A stretch of 24,318 bases of DNA from a virus. The DNA is taken from the IMG/VR virus record IMGVR_UViG_3300042288_000193, positions 1-24,318 of that record. One strand, given 5' to 3'. Positions within the stretch are counted from its first letter, which is position 1. Each line of letters begins with the position of its first letter. A program made the translations under genes and the position numbers. The notes beneath the pieces were generated by a model. It saw only the letters and a list, made by a program, of their open reading frames with translations, ran no database searches and was not told the origin of the DNA. Below are positions 8,298 to 15,646 of this stretch, in pieces.

Positions 8298-8703
8298 GAG
8301 CGTTCTCCTTGATCCAACGGCACTCGTCGTGCCGCATTTCAAACATCACACAATCGACTGTCTCGGCGATCCTGCGGAAGCCCAGCTTCTCGTTCATGTG
8401 CAGGGCCTCGTCCAAATTCTTCGGGGTCAGGCCGTACACAGCTTCCATGCCGCATTTTATGAAGGGATACTCAAACGCAGCGCGCCAGAGCTTGCGAGAC
8501 AGCGCGTGCTGCCCGTCAAACGCAACGTGCATCCAGCATGAGGACATCGTCCAAGCGTTGTACGCGACCGCGCACGCGATCGTCCCGTCGTCTCGCATGC
8601 ACCCGATCGTGCGCACGTCGGTGCTCCACGGTAGACGCGTGCGCTTGTTGATCCACTCCCAAACGAGCGGATACTGACCGGGTTGATCGGTGACGAGGTT
8701 CAC
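8263..8703 (-). CDS. GNAT-like acetyltransferase in virion gene cluster (146 aa)
   Basis: Starts at GTG 8703, overlapping the upstream stop as GTGA. The 146 residues show a GNAT-like layout: beta strands around 31-60 (RTIGCMRDDG then ACAVAYNAW), a helix following LSRKLWRAAFEYPF, a strand VYGLTPK, and the characteristic C-terminal N..A..MNEKLGFRR segment (about 97-111) where GNAT proteins bind acetyl-CoA and close the fold. The usual R/Q-x-x-G-x-G/A loop is not obvious (FDGQHALSR occupies that place), so activity is uncertain. Similar short GNAT-like proteins are found among podovirus late genes. The substrate is unknown; virion or host protein modification is a guess. The 3' end overlaps the next gene by 35 bases. 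Confidence 0.72.
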   Translation of the reverse strand: MNLVTDQPGQYPLVWEWINKRTRLPWSTDVRTIGCMRDDGTIACAVAYNAWTMSSCWMHVAFDGQHALSRKLWRAAFEYPFIKCGMEAVYGLTPKNLDEALHMNEKLGFRRIAETVDCVMFEMRHDECRWIKENAHGRKRISTAAA

Positions 8704-9470
8704 ACCAGTCCCGCGTTGTAAAGGGCCAAGGCCCGATCGAAGTCGGCGTCGCTGACGCCCAGCTTGGTGGTCGCGCCCTGCCGCGTCTGGTCGACATTGA
8801 AGCCCTGGCCGATCGACTCGGAGATCGCTGTGGCTAGTCTTTTATCCAGCGCACTGTTGAACTGCGCCTCAGTCGCGCCCAGCTTCTCCATCGAGCCCTG
8901 CTTGGTCAGCGGGATGTTGAACCCCTGCTGATACGACTCATAGATCGCCTGGCCAAGCCGGTCGTCTAACGCTTCGTTGAACTGTTCCGGTGTGACCTTG
9001 TATTGAGACTGCAGGCCAGCCTGGATCTGCGGCAGCCTGTAGCCCTGTTGGTACGACTCAAAAATGGACTGTCCGACTTGGTCGTTGGTAAACGGCTTGA
9101 GCGGCGGCGCCGTCATGGACGGCATCTGCGACAGCGTCGGATTAAACAGGTTGTTGCCGAACTGCATGCGCCGGCCCATCCCCTGTCCGTTGGGCGCGTT
9201 CTCAAACATCGTCACGCCGGGGTTGTCGCCGCCCGCGGGTGAAGAATTGCGCAGCGTTTGAATCAGGTTTGACTGGTACTGCGCGGGAAACCGCACGCCG
9301 CGGCCCATGAACTCGTTGACGCCAGCCTGGTTGATGTCAGGAAACGCGCTCATCAGGTCGCCCTGCGTGACGTTGTAGTTGGCCAGCAGACTGTTGAACG
9401 GCGCGAAGTCGCCGCTTTGCTGAGACGCCAAGAAAGTGTTGCCAAGCTGGCTGCGAACGCTGTCGTCCAT
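8700..9470 (-). CDS. Virion protein with three 40-residue tandem repeats (256 aa)
   Basis: ATG at 9470 shares TGATG with the stop of the upstream hub gene and has GGAG seven bases before it; GTG at 9473 is an alternative. The second half holds three tandem repeats of exactly 40 residues (about 132-171, 172-211, 212-251). The shared pattern is Q.I.ES.QQG.......Q......K.....FN.ALD.R, for example IFESYQQGYRLPQ and IYESYQQGFNIPLT. A degenerate copy seems present near the N-terminus (about 9-47, FLASQQSGDFAPFNSLL then VTQGDLMSAF). The middle (about 75-130) is Gly/Asn/Pro/Met-rich and probably disordered. I recognise no named family. The location between hub and internal proteins suggests a tail or internal virion component. 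Confidence 0.7.
   Translation of the reverse strand: MDDSVRSQLGNTFLASQQSGDFAPFNSLLANYNVTQGDLMSAFPDINQAGVNEFMGRGVRFPAQYQSNLIQTLRNSSPAGGDNPGVTMFENAPNGQGMGRRMQFGNNLFNPTLSQMPSMTAPPLKPFTNDQVGQSIFESYQQGYRLPQIQAGLQSQYKVTPEQFNEALDDRLGQAIYESYQQGFNIPLTKQGSMEKLGATEAQFNSALDKRLATAISESIGQGFNVDQTRQGATTKLGVSDADFDRALALYNAGLV
8718..9077 (-). repeat. Three tandem 120-bp units (40-residue protein repeat)
   Basis: Each unit encodes a predicted helix-turn-helix-sized module beginning with a hydrophobic residue plus a small residue before E-S-Y-Q-Q-G or its variant E-S-I-G-Q-G, and ending at A-L-D-x-R or A-L-A-L-Y. The DNA copies are diverged, so the duplication is old. Confidence 0.75.
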
Positions 9471-11083
9471 CACATCACTCCACCAGTTTCAAATAGGACA
9501 TGCGAGCTGGTGAACACCGTCTGCGGCACGCCGCGCACCTTCATGCGCAGCGAACCGTAGTAGCCCAGGCCGTTGGTGCCGGCCCAGCCTTGGTACGTGT
9601 TCTGCCCCGCCCACGTCGCCACGTTCCACACCGCCGCATCCCACACGCCGCTGTCGTCAGACAGGTAGAACGGCGAACCGCCCACCGGCGACAGCTGGAA
9701 CTGCGTGTTGATCACGAGCTTGACAGAGGGCGCCGACAGCGCAATGAAGATCGGCCGCACCATGCTGAACTTTTTGTTCTGCGCCGGCGTGCCAAAGTGC
9801 GAGAACGCGGTCTGCACGTCACCCTCGACGTAGTTGCCGCCCGCGCCCACGGTATCCACACCGTCGCGGTCGCCGAACAGGCCCTTACACGTCACGCCGT
9901 CGTCGGTGCCGAAATAGAGCTGGCCGCCGATCACTGTCGCGCAGCGCATCGGCATGCCAACAAATTCGCACCAGGCGCCCGTGGTGACGTTCATGGCGAA
10001 CTGCCGGAACGTGCCGCCGTCGTTTGGCAGCTTGATCACCAGCACCTCGGACGACGGCACCACGAACACGTTGAAGTAGCGGTTGTTGCGCAGCTTGCGC
10101 ACCAGGGGTGCGAACACCGACTGGATCTTTGACGCCGGGCCGCCGGCCTGCACATCCTGCGAATACTGCCCCGTGATAAGGCGCGACATTGGCACCAGGC
10201 CAAGCTCGCTGACGATCATCACGTCGCCGCCGAACGGGGTGAAGTAGCTGCCGTACTTGGGCACCGGGCCAACGTACCAAACGCCCTTCAGGTTGAACGT
10301 AGCCGCGCTGGTCGGGTCAGTCCCCTCCCACACGGCCACGTCGCCTTCGGTGCCTACAGCGATCAGGAAGTCATCCACCGAGAATCCGGCGTCGATCGTC
10401 CAGTTAAACAGAGCAGACACCGAGCCACCATTGCGCAGGATCGAGCCCATGGGGAACGACGTCACGGTGCCCGTGATCGCGTCCACGGTGTCCATGTAGC
10501 CGACGTTGGGGCTGCCCTCAAACGTGAACCAGACGCGACGCTTCCACACGGCGACCGTGCGCACCGCCGTCGTCATGCCGGTAACGGTGCCGGTGCGGTT
10601 GACCCAGCCGGAGGAGGTGCTGTAGGTCCAGTACCCGGCGCCAGGCGAGACAGCCAACAGAAACGTGTCCGCGGCCGTCGAGAACTGCGTCGTCCACCAG
10701 TCGTCGTTGGTGCTGCCGGTGCCCGTCACGGCGACAACAGGCGCGCCGCCTGCGGTCACGTCGTAGATGTTGCCGTTGGCGGCCATGAACACCTTGTTGT
10801 TGGCCGAGTTGGGCGCGGTGTACGCAAACACCGAGTCGACGGCCTGCGGCACGCTGGCCACGGTCACCGCGGTTGCGTGCACCTGGTAACCCTTGCGCAG
10901 CTCCACGCCCTGCTGGCGCGGAATCATGTTGCTCAGCACCAGCGCGTCGCTCGGCTGCATCGCCGATATGGGGTCGCGGTAGTTCAGCCCGCCAGTCGGC
11001 GCCGGGATGACAACTGGCTGCGCAGTTTGTGCGGCGGCCGCCCTTCGCGGAGTCTTGAAGGGCTTGACGGGGACCAACGGCAT
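9470..11083 (-). CDS. Tail hub / packaged-DNA stabilisation protein, P22 gp10-like (537 aa)
   Basis: The 537-residue product opens with a basic, proline-rich segment and then GGLNYRDPISAMQPSDALVLSNMIPRQQGVELRKGY (about 32-67, read as two adjoining motifs), a hallmark of the P22 gp10 type hub and related podovirus stabilisation proteins. The rest is beta-rich with propeller-like strands (KVFMAANGNIYDVTAGG, RTVAVWKRRVWFTFEGS, GDVMIVSELGLVPMS). In P22, gp10 closes the portal-gp4 channel and anchors tail components; length here is somewhat above that of P22 gp10. The gene follows the adaptor gene by three bases and shares TGATG with the next gene. The hub assignment is by motif and gene order. 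Confidence 0.82.
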   Translation of the reverse strand: MPLVPVKPFKTPRRAAAAQTAQPVVIPAPTGGLNYRDPISAMQPSDALVLSNMIPRQQGVELRKGYQVHATAVTVASVPQAVDSVFAYTAPNSANNKVFMAANGNIYDVTAGGAPVVAVTGTGSTNDDWWTTQFSTAADTFLLAVSPGAGYWTYSTSSGWVNRTGTVTGMTTAVRTVAVWKRRVWFTFEGSPNVGYMDTVDAITGTVTSFPMGSILRNGGSVSALFNWTIDAGFSVDDFLIAVGTEGDVAVWEGTDPTSAATFNLKGVWYVGPVPKYGSYFTPFGGDVMIVSELGLVPMSRLITGQYSQDVQAGGPASKIQSVFAPLVRKLRNNRYFNVFVVPSSEVLVIKLPNDGGTFRQFAMNVTTGAWCEFVGMPMRCATVIGGQLYFGTDDGVTCKGLFGDRDGVDTVGAGGNYVEGDVQTAFSHFGTPAQNKKFSMVRPIFIALSAPSVKLVINTQFQLSPVGGSPFYLSDDSGVWDAAVWNVATWAGQNTYQGWAGTNGLGYYGSLRMKVRGVPQTVFTSSHVLFETGGVM

Positions 11084-11086
11084 GGT

Positions 11087-11836
11087 TTACGCCCCCATGC
11101 CCGTGTCGGGCGTATTGATCAGCGGCTGGATGTACGGGAAGCGGAAGTCGCGCGCCATGGTCAACACCGGCGCGCCCTTCTCGGAATTCTTGCGGTTGTC
11201 GAACGCGATGTTGAAGTCGCGCATCGCGGCACTGCTGTCCAGGCCCTTCATCTCGAGCCACTTCACGCGTGTGTACAACGTGATGACAGTTGCATCAAGC
11301 AGCGACACGTCGCCGTTCTGCGTCATCCGGTTTTTGTACAGGTCGGGGTCGTTCTGATCGCGCACCCAGCCGGCAGAAACGTAGAACACGTTCATCGTCT
11401 GCGGCGAGTTGGGCGGCGCCAGCACGTAGATCTTGTTGTCGCGGACCTGCCAGTAAAACGACAGCGTCGGCAGCGTCGTGCGAATGAGCAGCTGCTGCCA
11501 CATCTGCGCCGACACCGGGCCCAGCGACGGGAACTGCGTTGTCGCGTTCCAGTTGGTTTGGTCTATCCAGCGGTACAGGTCCTGCGGCAGGGCGAAGCCC
11601 TTTTCCTTCTGGCCGTTGGTGTCCGACTGGATGGGGATCTGATAGTTCTTGATCAGCTCCTGCCACTCAAACATCGACAGCAGCTCGTTGCCGGCCATGT
11701 TGGCCGCCTGAACCAACTGCTGGACCGCGGGATCCTCAGAGCCCGCAGGGTCGGTCGGGACGGGGTAGGCCACCATCCCGGCCACGTTTTGCACGATGGC
11801 CGAGAGGGTCGATTCGTTGACGATCTGGAAGGCCAT
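11087..11836 (-). CDS. Head-to-tail adaptor, P22 gp4 / T7 gp11-like (249 aa)
   Basis: Start ATG 11836 has a strong GGAGG site six bases upstream. Features match podovirus adaptor proteins that bind below the portal: a short N-terminal helix (ESTLSAIVQNVAGMVA), a second helix with MAGNELLSMFEWQELIK (about 47-63), a beta segment with LPQDLYRWIDQTNW, and a C-terminal helical arm containing VKWLEMKGLDSSAAMRDFNIAFD (split as VKWLEMKGLD and RDFNIAFD). The NEL...FEWQ.L pattern followed by F.LP.D..R is the signature I relied on. It sits immediately before the gp10-like hub gene, as in P22-type tail cassettes. No other function seems likely. Confidence 0.8.
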   Translation of the reverse strand: MAFQIVNESTLSAIVQNVAGMVAYPVPTDPAGSEDPAVQQLVQAANMAGNELLSMFEWQELIKNYQIPIQSDTNGQKEKGFALPQDLYRWIDQTNWNATTQFPSLGPVSAQMWQQLLIRTTLPTLSFYWQVRDNKIYVLAPPNSPQTMNVFYVSAGWVRDQNDPDLYKNRMTQNGDVSLLDATVITLYTRVKWLEMKGLDSSAAMRDFNIAFDNRKNSEKGAPVLTMARDFRFPYIQPLINTPDTGMGA

Positions 11837-11850
11837 CCCCGTCCTCCGGT

Positions 11851-12456
11851 TTACTCAGCGTCGGCCGTGGCTGCGACCTGGCGCTTGGGCTTGATCTGCG
11901 CCTTGAGCGCCTCGAGCTGAGCCTGCATGTCCTCAATCATCTGGTCACGCTTCTGCAGCTCTTCGTTCATCTTCTCGATCGGGGCATTGTTGGCCGCGAC
12001 CTGCATGAACGCCCGGGCGCGGCTCTTGTCCTGCTGGAAGGACATGAACTTCTGGCCGACGTTGTCAGGCGCCTCGGCGAGCTGCTCGACCGTGAAGATC
12101 TTGAAGAAGCGGTACTCCTCAGCCTTGGCCGGCGTCATGCCAGGCAGCACCGTGATCGGCGTGCCCGTGATGGCCTGTTCCTGGCCAGCCTTCCACTTGC
12201 TGTAGCGGTCGGCAAAGCGCTGCTCGTCAAGCACGTTGACGGGGCGCTCGATCACGCTGGACTTGTCGCCAGGCGTGTAGATGCGCAGGTAGTCTACTTC
12301 CTCGTAGATGGCGCGGCCAGCCTCTCGGCTCTTGGCCTCCATGTGCACGGGCTTGCGGAAAAACTCGACCACTAGGCGCGAGTCGTGCGCGTAGCGGTTC
12401 TCGTCGGGCTGAGGGATTGGAATCTCAGGAAATACGGTAGGTGTCGTGGGTTGCAT
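11851..12456 (-). CDS. Conserved phage head protein with C-terminal coiled coil (201 aa)
   Basis: The 201-residue protein has a proline-rich N-terminus (PTVFPEIPIPQPDENRYA), then a conserved-looking region with VDYLRIYTPGDKS, RFADRYSKWKAG, GTPITVLPGMTPAKAEEYR and IFTVEQLAEAPD. This sequence order is familiar from unnamed phage proteins found between the capsid and connector genes. Residues about 160-192 (IEKMNEELQKRDQMIEDMQ and on) form an obvious heptad coiled coil, followed by a basic patch KPKRQ. The ribosome site is weak (AGAAAG). Likely a minor head or capsid-completion protein; the precise role is not known to me. Confidence 0.72.
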   Translation of the reverse strand: MQPTTPTVFPEIPIPQPDENRYAHDSRLVVEFFRKPVHMEAKSREAGRAIYEEVDYLRIYTPGDKSSVIERPVNVLDEQRFADRYSKWKAGQEQAITGTPITVLPGMTPAKAEEYRFFKIFTVEQLAEAPDNVGQKFMSFQQDKSRARAFMQVAANNAPIEKMNEELQKRDQMIEDMQAQLEALKAQIKPKRQVAATADAE

Positions 12457-12485
12457 GGTTTTTTCTTTCTAGTGGTGGTTGATGA

Positions 12486-12686
12486 TCAAACGCCCGGGCC
12501 GTCGCCGGTGTCGATCTTGAGATCGGTCGTCGTTGCAGACGCGCCGATGCGCCAGCCGCTGATAGACGCCTCGTCGGCGCCAGTCAGGCCGATGCCTTCA
12601 CAGACAGCGCCGGTGTCTTGCGACGCCGCGGTGTCAACGATTGCGGGAGCTGCAGCAGAAACCGCTGCGCCAAATGTTGCTGCCAT
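12486..12686 (-). CDS. Small protein of unknown function after capsid gene (66 aa)
   Basis: The ATG at 12686 has a good TAGGAG site, which is why I accept this short gene. The product is Ala/Gly/Thr/Ser-rich with few charged residues other than Asp and Glu. It has an Ala-rich N-terminus (TFGAAVSAAAPAIV) and a beta-looking second half (ISGWRIGASATTTDLKID). It is the first gene after the capsid terminator. Candidates are a head decoration protein or a small head subunit, but I recognise no family, so the function is open. Confidence 0.6.
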   Translation of the reverse strand: MAATFGAAVSAAAPAIVDTAASQDTGAVCEGIGLTGADEASISGWRIGASATTTDLKIDTGDGPGV

Positions 12687-12703
12687 GGTGATCTCCTATT
12701 GGC

Positions 12704-12755
12704 AAAAAACCCAAGGGGTGTGGGTCACCCCAACCCCTTGGGAAGGGTGACCCAC
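12704..12755 (-). terminator. Rho-independent terminator with competing anti-terminator-like stem after the capsid gene
   Basis: On the minus strand a perfect 10-bp stem (CCCAAGGGGT at 12742-12733 pairing with ACCCCTTGGG at 12719-12710) is followed directly by six T residues (12709-12704), a textbook intrinsic terminator. A second perfect 11-bp stem (GTGGGTCACCC at 12755-12745 with GGGTGACCCAC at 12730-12720) interleaves with it: each uses the loop of the other, so both cannot form easily. It lies 15 bases past the capsid stop. It probably lowers read-through so that capsid is made in excess over tail proteins. Confidence 0.85.
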
Positions 12756-12769
12756 GACAGGCCCACCAA

Positions 12770-13744
12770 TTAGTTCTGCATGCGGCCCTGGAACTGGGCG
12801 CCGGAAGCAGTCAAATTGCCAGCCCAAGCCAGGATTTGCACTTCGGCGTCCTGGTTGATGGCATAGCGACGGTTGGGCGACAGCGGCACCATGTTGCGAT
12901 CCTTGTGGGGACGCCACTTGATGAACTTGGTGTTCAAGAAGAAACCAGTGTTCGCCGGGCAGAAACCGCCGATACCGCCGTCCAACACCACGTCTGCGTC
13001 CATGAACTTGATGGACGGGAAGCCGAGGTTGCCGGTTTCGGGGCTGGTGAAACGCTGCTGAGCCTGCAGGCTAGCCATGTACAGCGACCAGTAGTTCGTG
13101 TCCATGACGATCAGGTCAACACGATCAGCGCCGCGGGTCGTCTGAGCCCACAGGTTGTTCATGCCAGCCTGAATGTTGGCCGCAGTAGCGTTGCCGCCGG
13201 TGGAGGTGCTGAAGTCGTACAGCTTGGAGCGCCAAAACGACCAGGTCGCACGGTTGATGCCACCATAGGTGCCGGTGGTGGGGTCAGAAGGCACAGCGGC
13301 GTTCAAGCCGGTGACTTCCTTGCCGCCAGAGCCGGTGCCGTCCGAGTAGATCGACTGCGACAGCTGGTTCATCATCGTGCTTTCGGCCACGTTCAGGCGG
13401 CCTTCCAGCAGGTCAATGAACTGTTCCTTGCCGCTGTTCTGCAGCATCTCCAGGCCGCTCATAACGACCGGGACAGCGTACTGCTTGATCTGGAACTCGG
13501 CAGCGCTGATGACGTCCTGAGCGGCAACCGGCAGCAGGTCGTAACCAGAGTAGAAACCGCCGTTCGCGTTCTCAGCGAAAGACAGTTCTTCAAAGATCAC
13601 GTTACCGCCAGAAATCGTCTTGACGTTTCCGCGCTGGTTCAGACGCGACAGGATCGCGTTGTTCTTGGTGACGTTGTCCGCGATCTGACGCGAACGGTTT
13701 TGAATCGTCGTTGCGACGATGTCTGAGACATTTGGGAATGCCAT
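12770..13744 (-). CDS. Major capsid protein (324 aa)
   Basis: The 324-residue product starts MAFPNVSDIVATTIQNRSR and has a single domain of the size and layout of HK97-fold major capsid proteins: an N-terminal helical arm (1-45), a beta-hairpin with GNVKTISGGNVIFEELSF, a long central helix (SGKEQFIDLLEGRLNVAE, about 105-122), a P-domain/A-domain pattern with GADRVDLIVMDTNYWSLYM, and a C-terminal strand region. It directly follows the scaffold gene, as in most podoviruses. The ribosome site is strong (GAGGAG). There is a 188-bp leader upstream and a terminator just downstream, which together single it out as a highly expressed unit. Confidence 0.9.
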   Translation of the reverse strand: MAFPNVSDIVATTIQNRSRQIADNVTKNNAILSRLNQRGNVKTISGGNVIFEELSFAENANGGFYSGYDLLPVAAQDVISAAEFQIKQYAVPVVMSGLEMLQNSGKEQFIDLLEGRLNVAESTMMNQLSQSIYSDGTGSGGKEVTGLNAAVPSDPTTGTYGGINRATWSFWRSKLYDFSTSTGGNATAANIQAGMNNLWAQTTRGADRVDLIVMDTNYWSLYMASLQAQQRFTSPETGNLGFPSIKFMDADVVLDGGIGGFCPANTGFFLNTKFIKWRPHKDRNMVPLSPNRRYAINQDAEVQILAWAGNLTASGAQFQGRMQN

Positions 13745-13932
13745 GATTTAACTCCTCATCTGAGTTGGGTTGTTACGGGCTTTCGCCCACCAGTTCAGAT
13801 GCGCCGACGCGAACCGATCTCAGTCCGTCTATGTCGTGGGTGGGACGCGGCGCGTCTCCCAGGAGCTGCGGTGGCTGGGGTGCTTGGGCACACCAAGAGA
13901 AGGTTGCCCCTCCCTGTGGTGTGAATTATCCA
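13745..13932 (-). promoter_or_regulatory. Capsid mRNA leader with several small hairpins; no clear promoter seen
   Basis: This is the longest intergenic stretch of the head region. It holds a GC-rich hairpin (arms CGCGTCCC and GGGAGACGCG, 13842-13860, with a two-base bulge), a GGGC-GAAA-GCCC hairpin with a GNRA-type loop (13782-13793), and a short CTTGG/CCAAG stem further upstream. None has a T tract, so they are not intrinsic terminators. I found no good -35/-10 pair on the minus strand. The region may stabilise or regulate the capsid message, or hold a promoter with non-sigma70 sequence. Confidence 0.4.
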
Positions 13933-15072
13933 TTACCGTGCGGACTGCACAATGGCCGCCTCAATCGCAGACCGGACGTCGGTGGACGGTTGCTGCAGGG
14001 CACCCACCGGCGCCGAGCCGGAAACGCTCACCGCCGCAGCGCGCGCCCTTTGCGCGGCGCTCGTCTGTTGCTGGGCGCCCTTGGCCTGCAAGCGGCCCTG
14101 CAGCACCGTGCGCACGCGGTCGTTGAGCAGGCAGGCCTTGTGATAGGCCTCGGGCAGGGTCAGGTTCTGGCCGCGCCTCGAGGCCGACTCCATCAGGTCG
14201 GCCATTTCCTCGCGGACGTCGTTGCCGAACTCAGCGCGATCCAGGAACGTCTCGACCTCCGACTGGGCCGCCTGGGCGATGCGCTCCTGCTGCGCGACCT
14301 GCGCCTGCTGAAACTGCGTCAGCATCTGCTGCACCGGCGCCAGGCGCTGGTTGAGCACCTGCTCCATCGCGGCCTGCTGGGGGTCGACGACGGGCGCCTG
14401 GCCAGCCAGGGCGCTGTCTAGGGCCTGGATGAACCCGTTACCGAAACGGCCGATGCCGAACTGATTGACGATGCCGGCCACCATCGTGGCCAGCTCGGGC
14501 GCGGTGCCCGTGCGCAGCTTGGCTGCGGTGGCCATCAGGTTGTCGATGGCCTGGATGGGGTTGGAGCCCTCAGCGCGGATGAACGCCTCGTAGGGCGCCA
14601 CCGTGCGCATCACCGCGTCGTAGTTCTTGCGGGCCTCGGCCGACTCCTGCAGCGTGCGCTGCACCTCAACCTCGCGGCGCTGGATCTCAGCGCGCACAGG
14701 CTCCGGCAGCTGACCCCAGTGCTCCCTTACATCAGGACGCCAAGAGGCCGGGGCACGCTCCCCAGCGCTCTGCCGCGGTCCTGACTTTGGGCCGGGCTGA
14801 ATGCCCTCCTCTTTTGCCTTGAACCGGCCGTTTTCATCTCGCTGCTGTTGAGCAAGGTCTTGCGCATCTGCGGGGCTTTCGCCCTCTGCGAGCGCGTCTA
14901 GGTTCTGCGCAGGTTCTGCAGATTCGGCAGCAGATTCGGCAACAGGTTCTGCAGCCGGTGCAGCCTCAGCTGGTGCTGCAGGTTCCGGTGCCGGCGCAGC
15001 AGCTTGCGCAGGCGCCTCGGTTTCTTCGATCGCTGCTTCGATCTCGTCGCGGAGTGTCGTGGGTCCGTTCAT
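13933..15072 (-). CDS. Capsid scaffolding protein (379 aa)
   Basis: The product has an acidic, Ala/Pro/Glu-rich N-terminal third (about 10-75, with EETEAPAQAAAPAPEPA), a GRFKAKEEG turn, then a conserved-looking ASWRPDVREHWGQLP segment (about 108-122) followed by long charged helices (VRAEIQRREVEVQRTLQES). The second half is Gln-rich helical (LNQRLAPVQQMLTQFQQAQ). Acidic, low-complexity, coiled-coil proteins directly upstream of the major capsid gene are scaffolds in many tailed phages, and the W.PDVREHW.QLP...R..I..RE pattern recurs in such proteins. A scaffold assembles with capsid protein and leaves before or during DNA packaging. It starts three bases after the stop of the 108-residue gene. 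Confidence 0.82.
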   Translation of the reverse strand: MNGPTTLRDEIEAAIEETEAPAQAAAPAPEPAAPAEAAPAAEPVAESAAESAEPAQNLDALAEGESPADAQDLAQQQRDENGRFKAKEEGIQPGPKSGPRQSAGERAPASWRPDVREHWGQLPEPVRAEIQRREVEVQRTLQESAEARKNYDAVMRTVAPYEAFIRAEGSNPIQAIDNLMATAAKLRTGTAPELATMVAGIVNQFGIGRFGNGFIQALDSALAGQAPVVDPQQAAMEQVLNQRLAPVQQMLTQFQQAQVAQQERIAQAAQSEVETFLDRAEFGNDVREEMADLMESASRRGQNLTLPEAYHKACLLNDRVRTVLQGRLQAKGAQQQTSAAQRARAAAVSVSGSAPVGALQQPSTDVRSAIEAAIVQSAR

Positions 15073-15075
15073 TGG

Positions 15076-15402
15076 TTATCGCCTGTTTTGAAGTTGCTGA
15101 ATCGCGCGCTCTACGTCGCGTCGAGAGAACGTGCCACCGTTCTGTCGGTAGTGGTCACGCTGTTCCCGAGCCTTGGCCCAGGTGTTCTTGAAATCGTCGG
15201 CCGTGGCCAGGCCGTTGGCCTTCATGTACTCGCGGTGCTTAGTCCGCGAGCTGATGTCGGTGCCGTCAGTGGCGCGCAGCCCGTCATAGCTGCGATCGCC
15301 CCACAGCGCGCCAGAGTCGGTGCGCAGCTCGGCCTGGTGGTCGGGCGTGACCTCGATCAATTCGCCCGTGATGCGGTCTTGAATCCAACGACGTCTAGTC
15401 AT
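15076..15402 (-). CDS. Conserved small phage protein, unknown function (108 aa)
   Basis: 108 residues, very polar. The N-terminus RRWIQDRITGELIEV, followed by a GDRSYDGLRATDGTDISSRTKHREYMKANGL stretch (about 35-65), resembles small proteins found beside the scaffold or capsid genes of podoviruses: a basic (K/R)W..D..TG.LIE start, then IS(S/D)R...REH/YMK.N. The C-terminus is basic and helical (DVERAIQQLQNRR). It lacks cysteines, so no zinc site. The ribosome site is poor. Function is unknown; its neighbours suggest a head-assembly or late-expression role. It starts close to the oppositely directed small gene at 15443. Confidence 0.65.
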   Translation of the reverse strand: MTRRRWIQDRITGELIEVTPDHQAELRTDSGALWGDRSYDGLRATDGTDISSRTKHREYMKANGLATADDFKNTWAKAREQRDHYRQNGGTFSRRDVERAIQQLQNRR

Positions 15403-15442
15403 GTTGTGGTATTCTCAACGATATGCAGAAAAGGAGATGGCC

Positions 15443-15646
15443 ATGGATGACGTCATCATCGTCATAGGCACGCGCGTCGTGCGAGCGCCAAGAAAGACTT
15501 GGTCTGCCCTGCTCGAGGCCGCGTCGCTGATGATCGACACCGGGGACATGTACCCGCACCTAGAGCGCAAGCTCGGCACCGAGCTGCTTGATGCGGCAAA
15601 ACAGCTCAAGATTGACCTGGACGATCAAAACTCGTCCTCCTCTTGA
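15443..15646 (+). CDS. Lone plus-strand small gene, unknown function (67 aa)
   Basis: This is the only convincing gene on the plus strand. ATG 15443 is preceded by AAGGAG with six bases between; an ATG at 15437 is too close to that site. The 67-residue product has a beta-like start (DDVIIVIGTRVVRAPRKTW), an amphipathic helix (SALLEAASLMIDTG), a second helix (HLERKLGTELLDAAKQLKID) and a short Ser tail. It fills a 222-base gap between two minus-strand genes: its start region faces the 108-residue gene (divergent) and its last 22 bases overlap the end of the 463-residue gene (convergent). I see no good sigma70 promoter. Candidates are a moron-type gene or a small antisense-strand regulator. No family recognised. 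Confidence 0.6.
   Translation: MDDVIIVIGTRVVRAPRKTWSALLEAASLMIDTGDMYPHLERKLGTELLDAAKQLKIDLDDQNSSSS

Noticed and set aside
12704-12755. H-type RNA pseudoknot reading of the two interleaved stems
   Set aside because: There is no linker between the second arms (0 bases across an 11-bp stem), so both stems can hardly coexist; mutual exclusion is the simpler reading.
13745-13932. Sigma70 promoter before the capsid gene
   Set aside because: No TTGACA-like and TATAAT-like pair at proper spacing was found on the minus strand; only hairpins are supported.
15415-15609. Minus-strand 64-codon frame inside the lone plus-strand gene
   Set aside because: Ser-rich product with no ribosome site; the plus-strand frame has a strong site and ordinary protein pattern.
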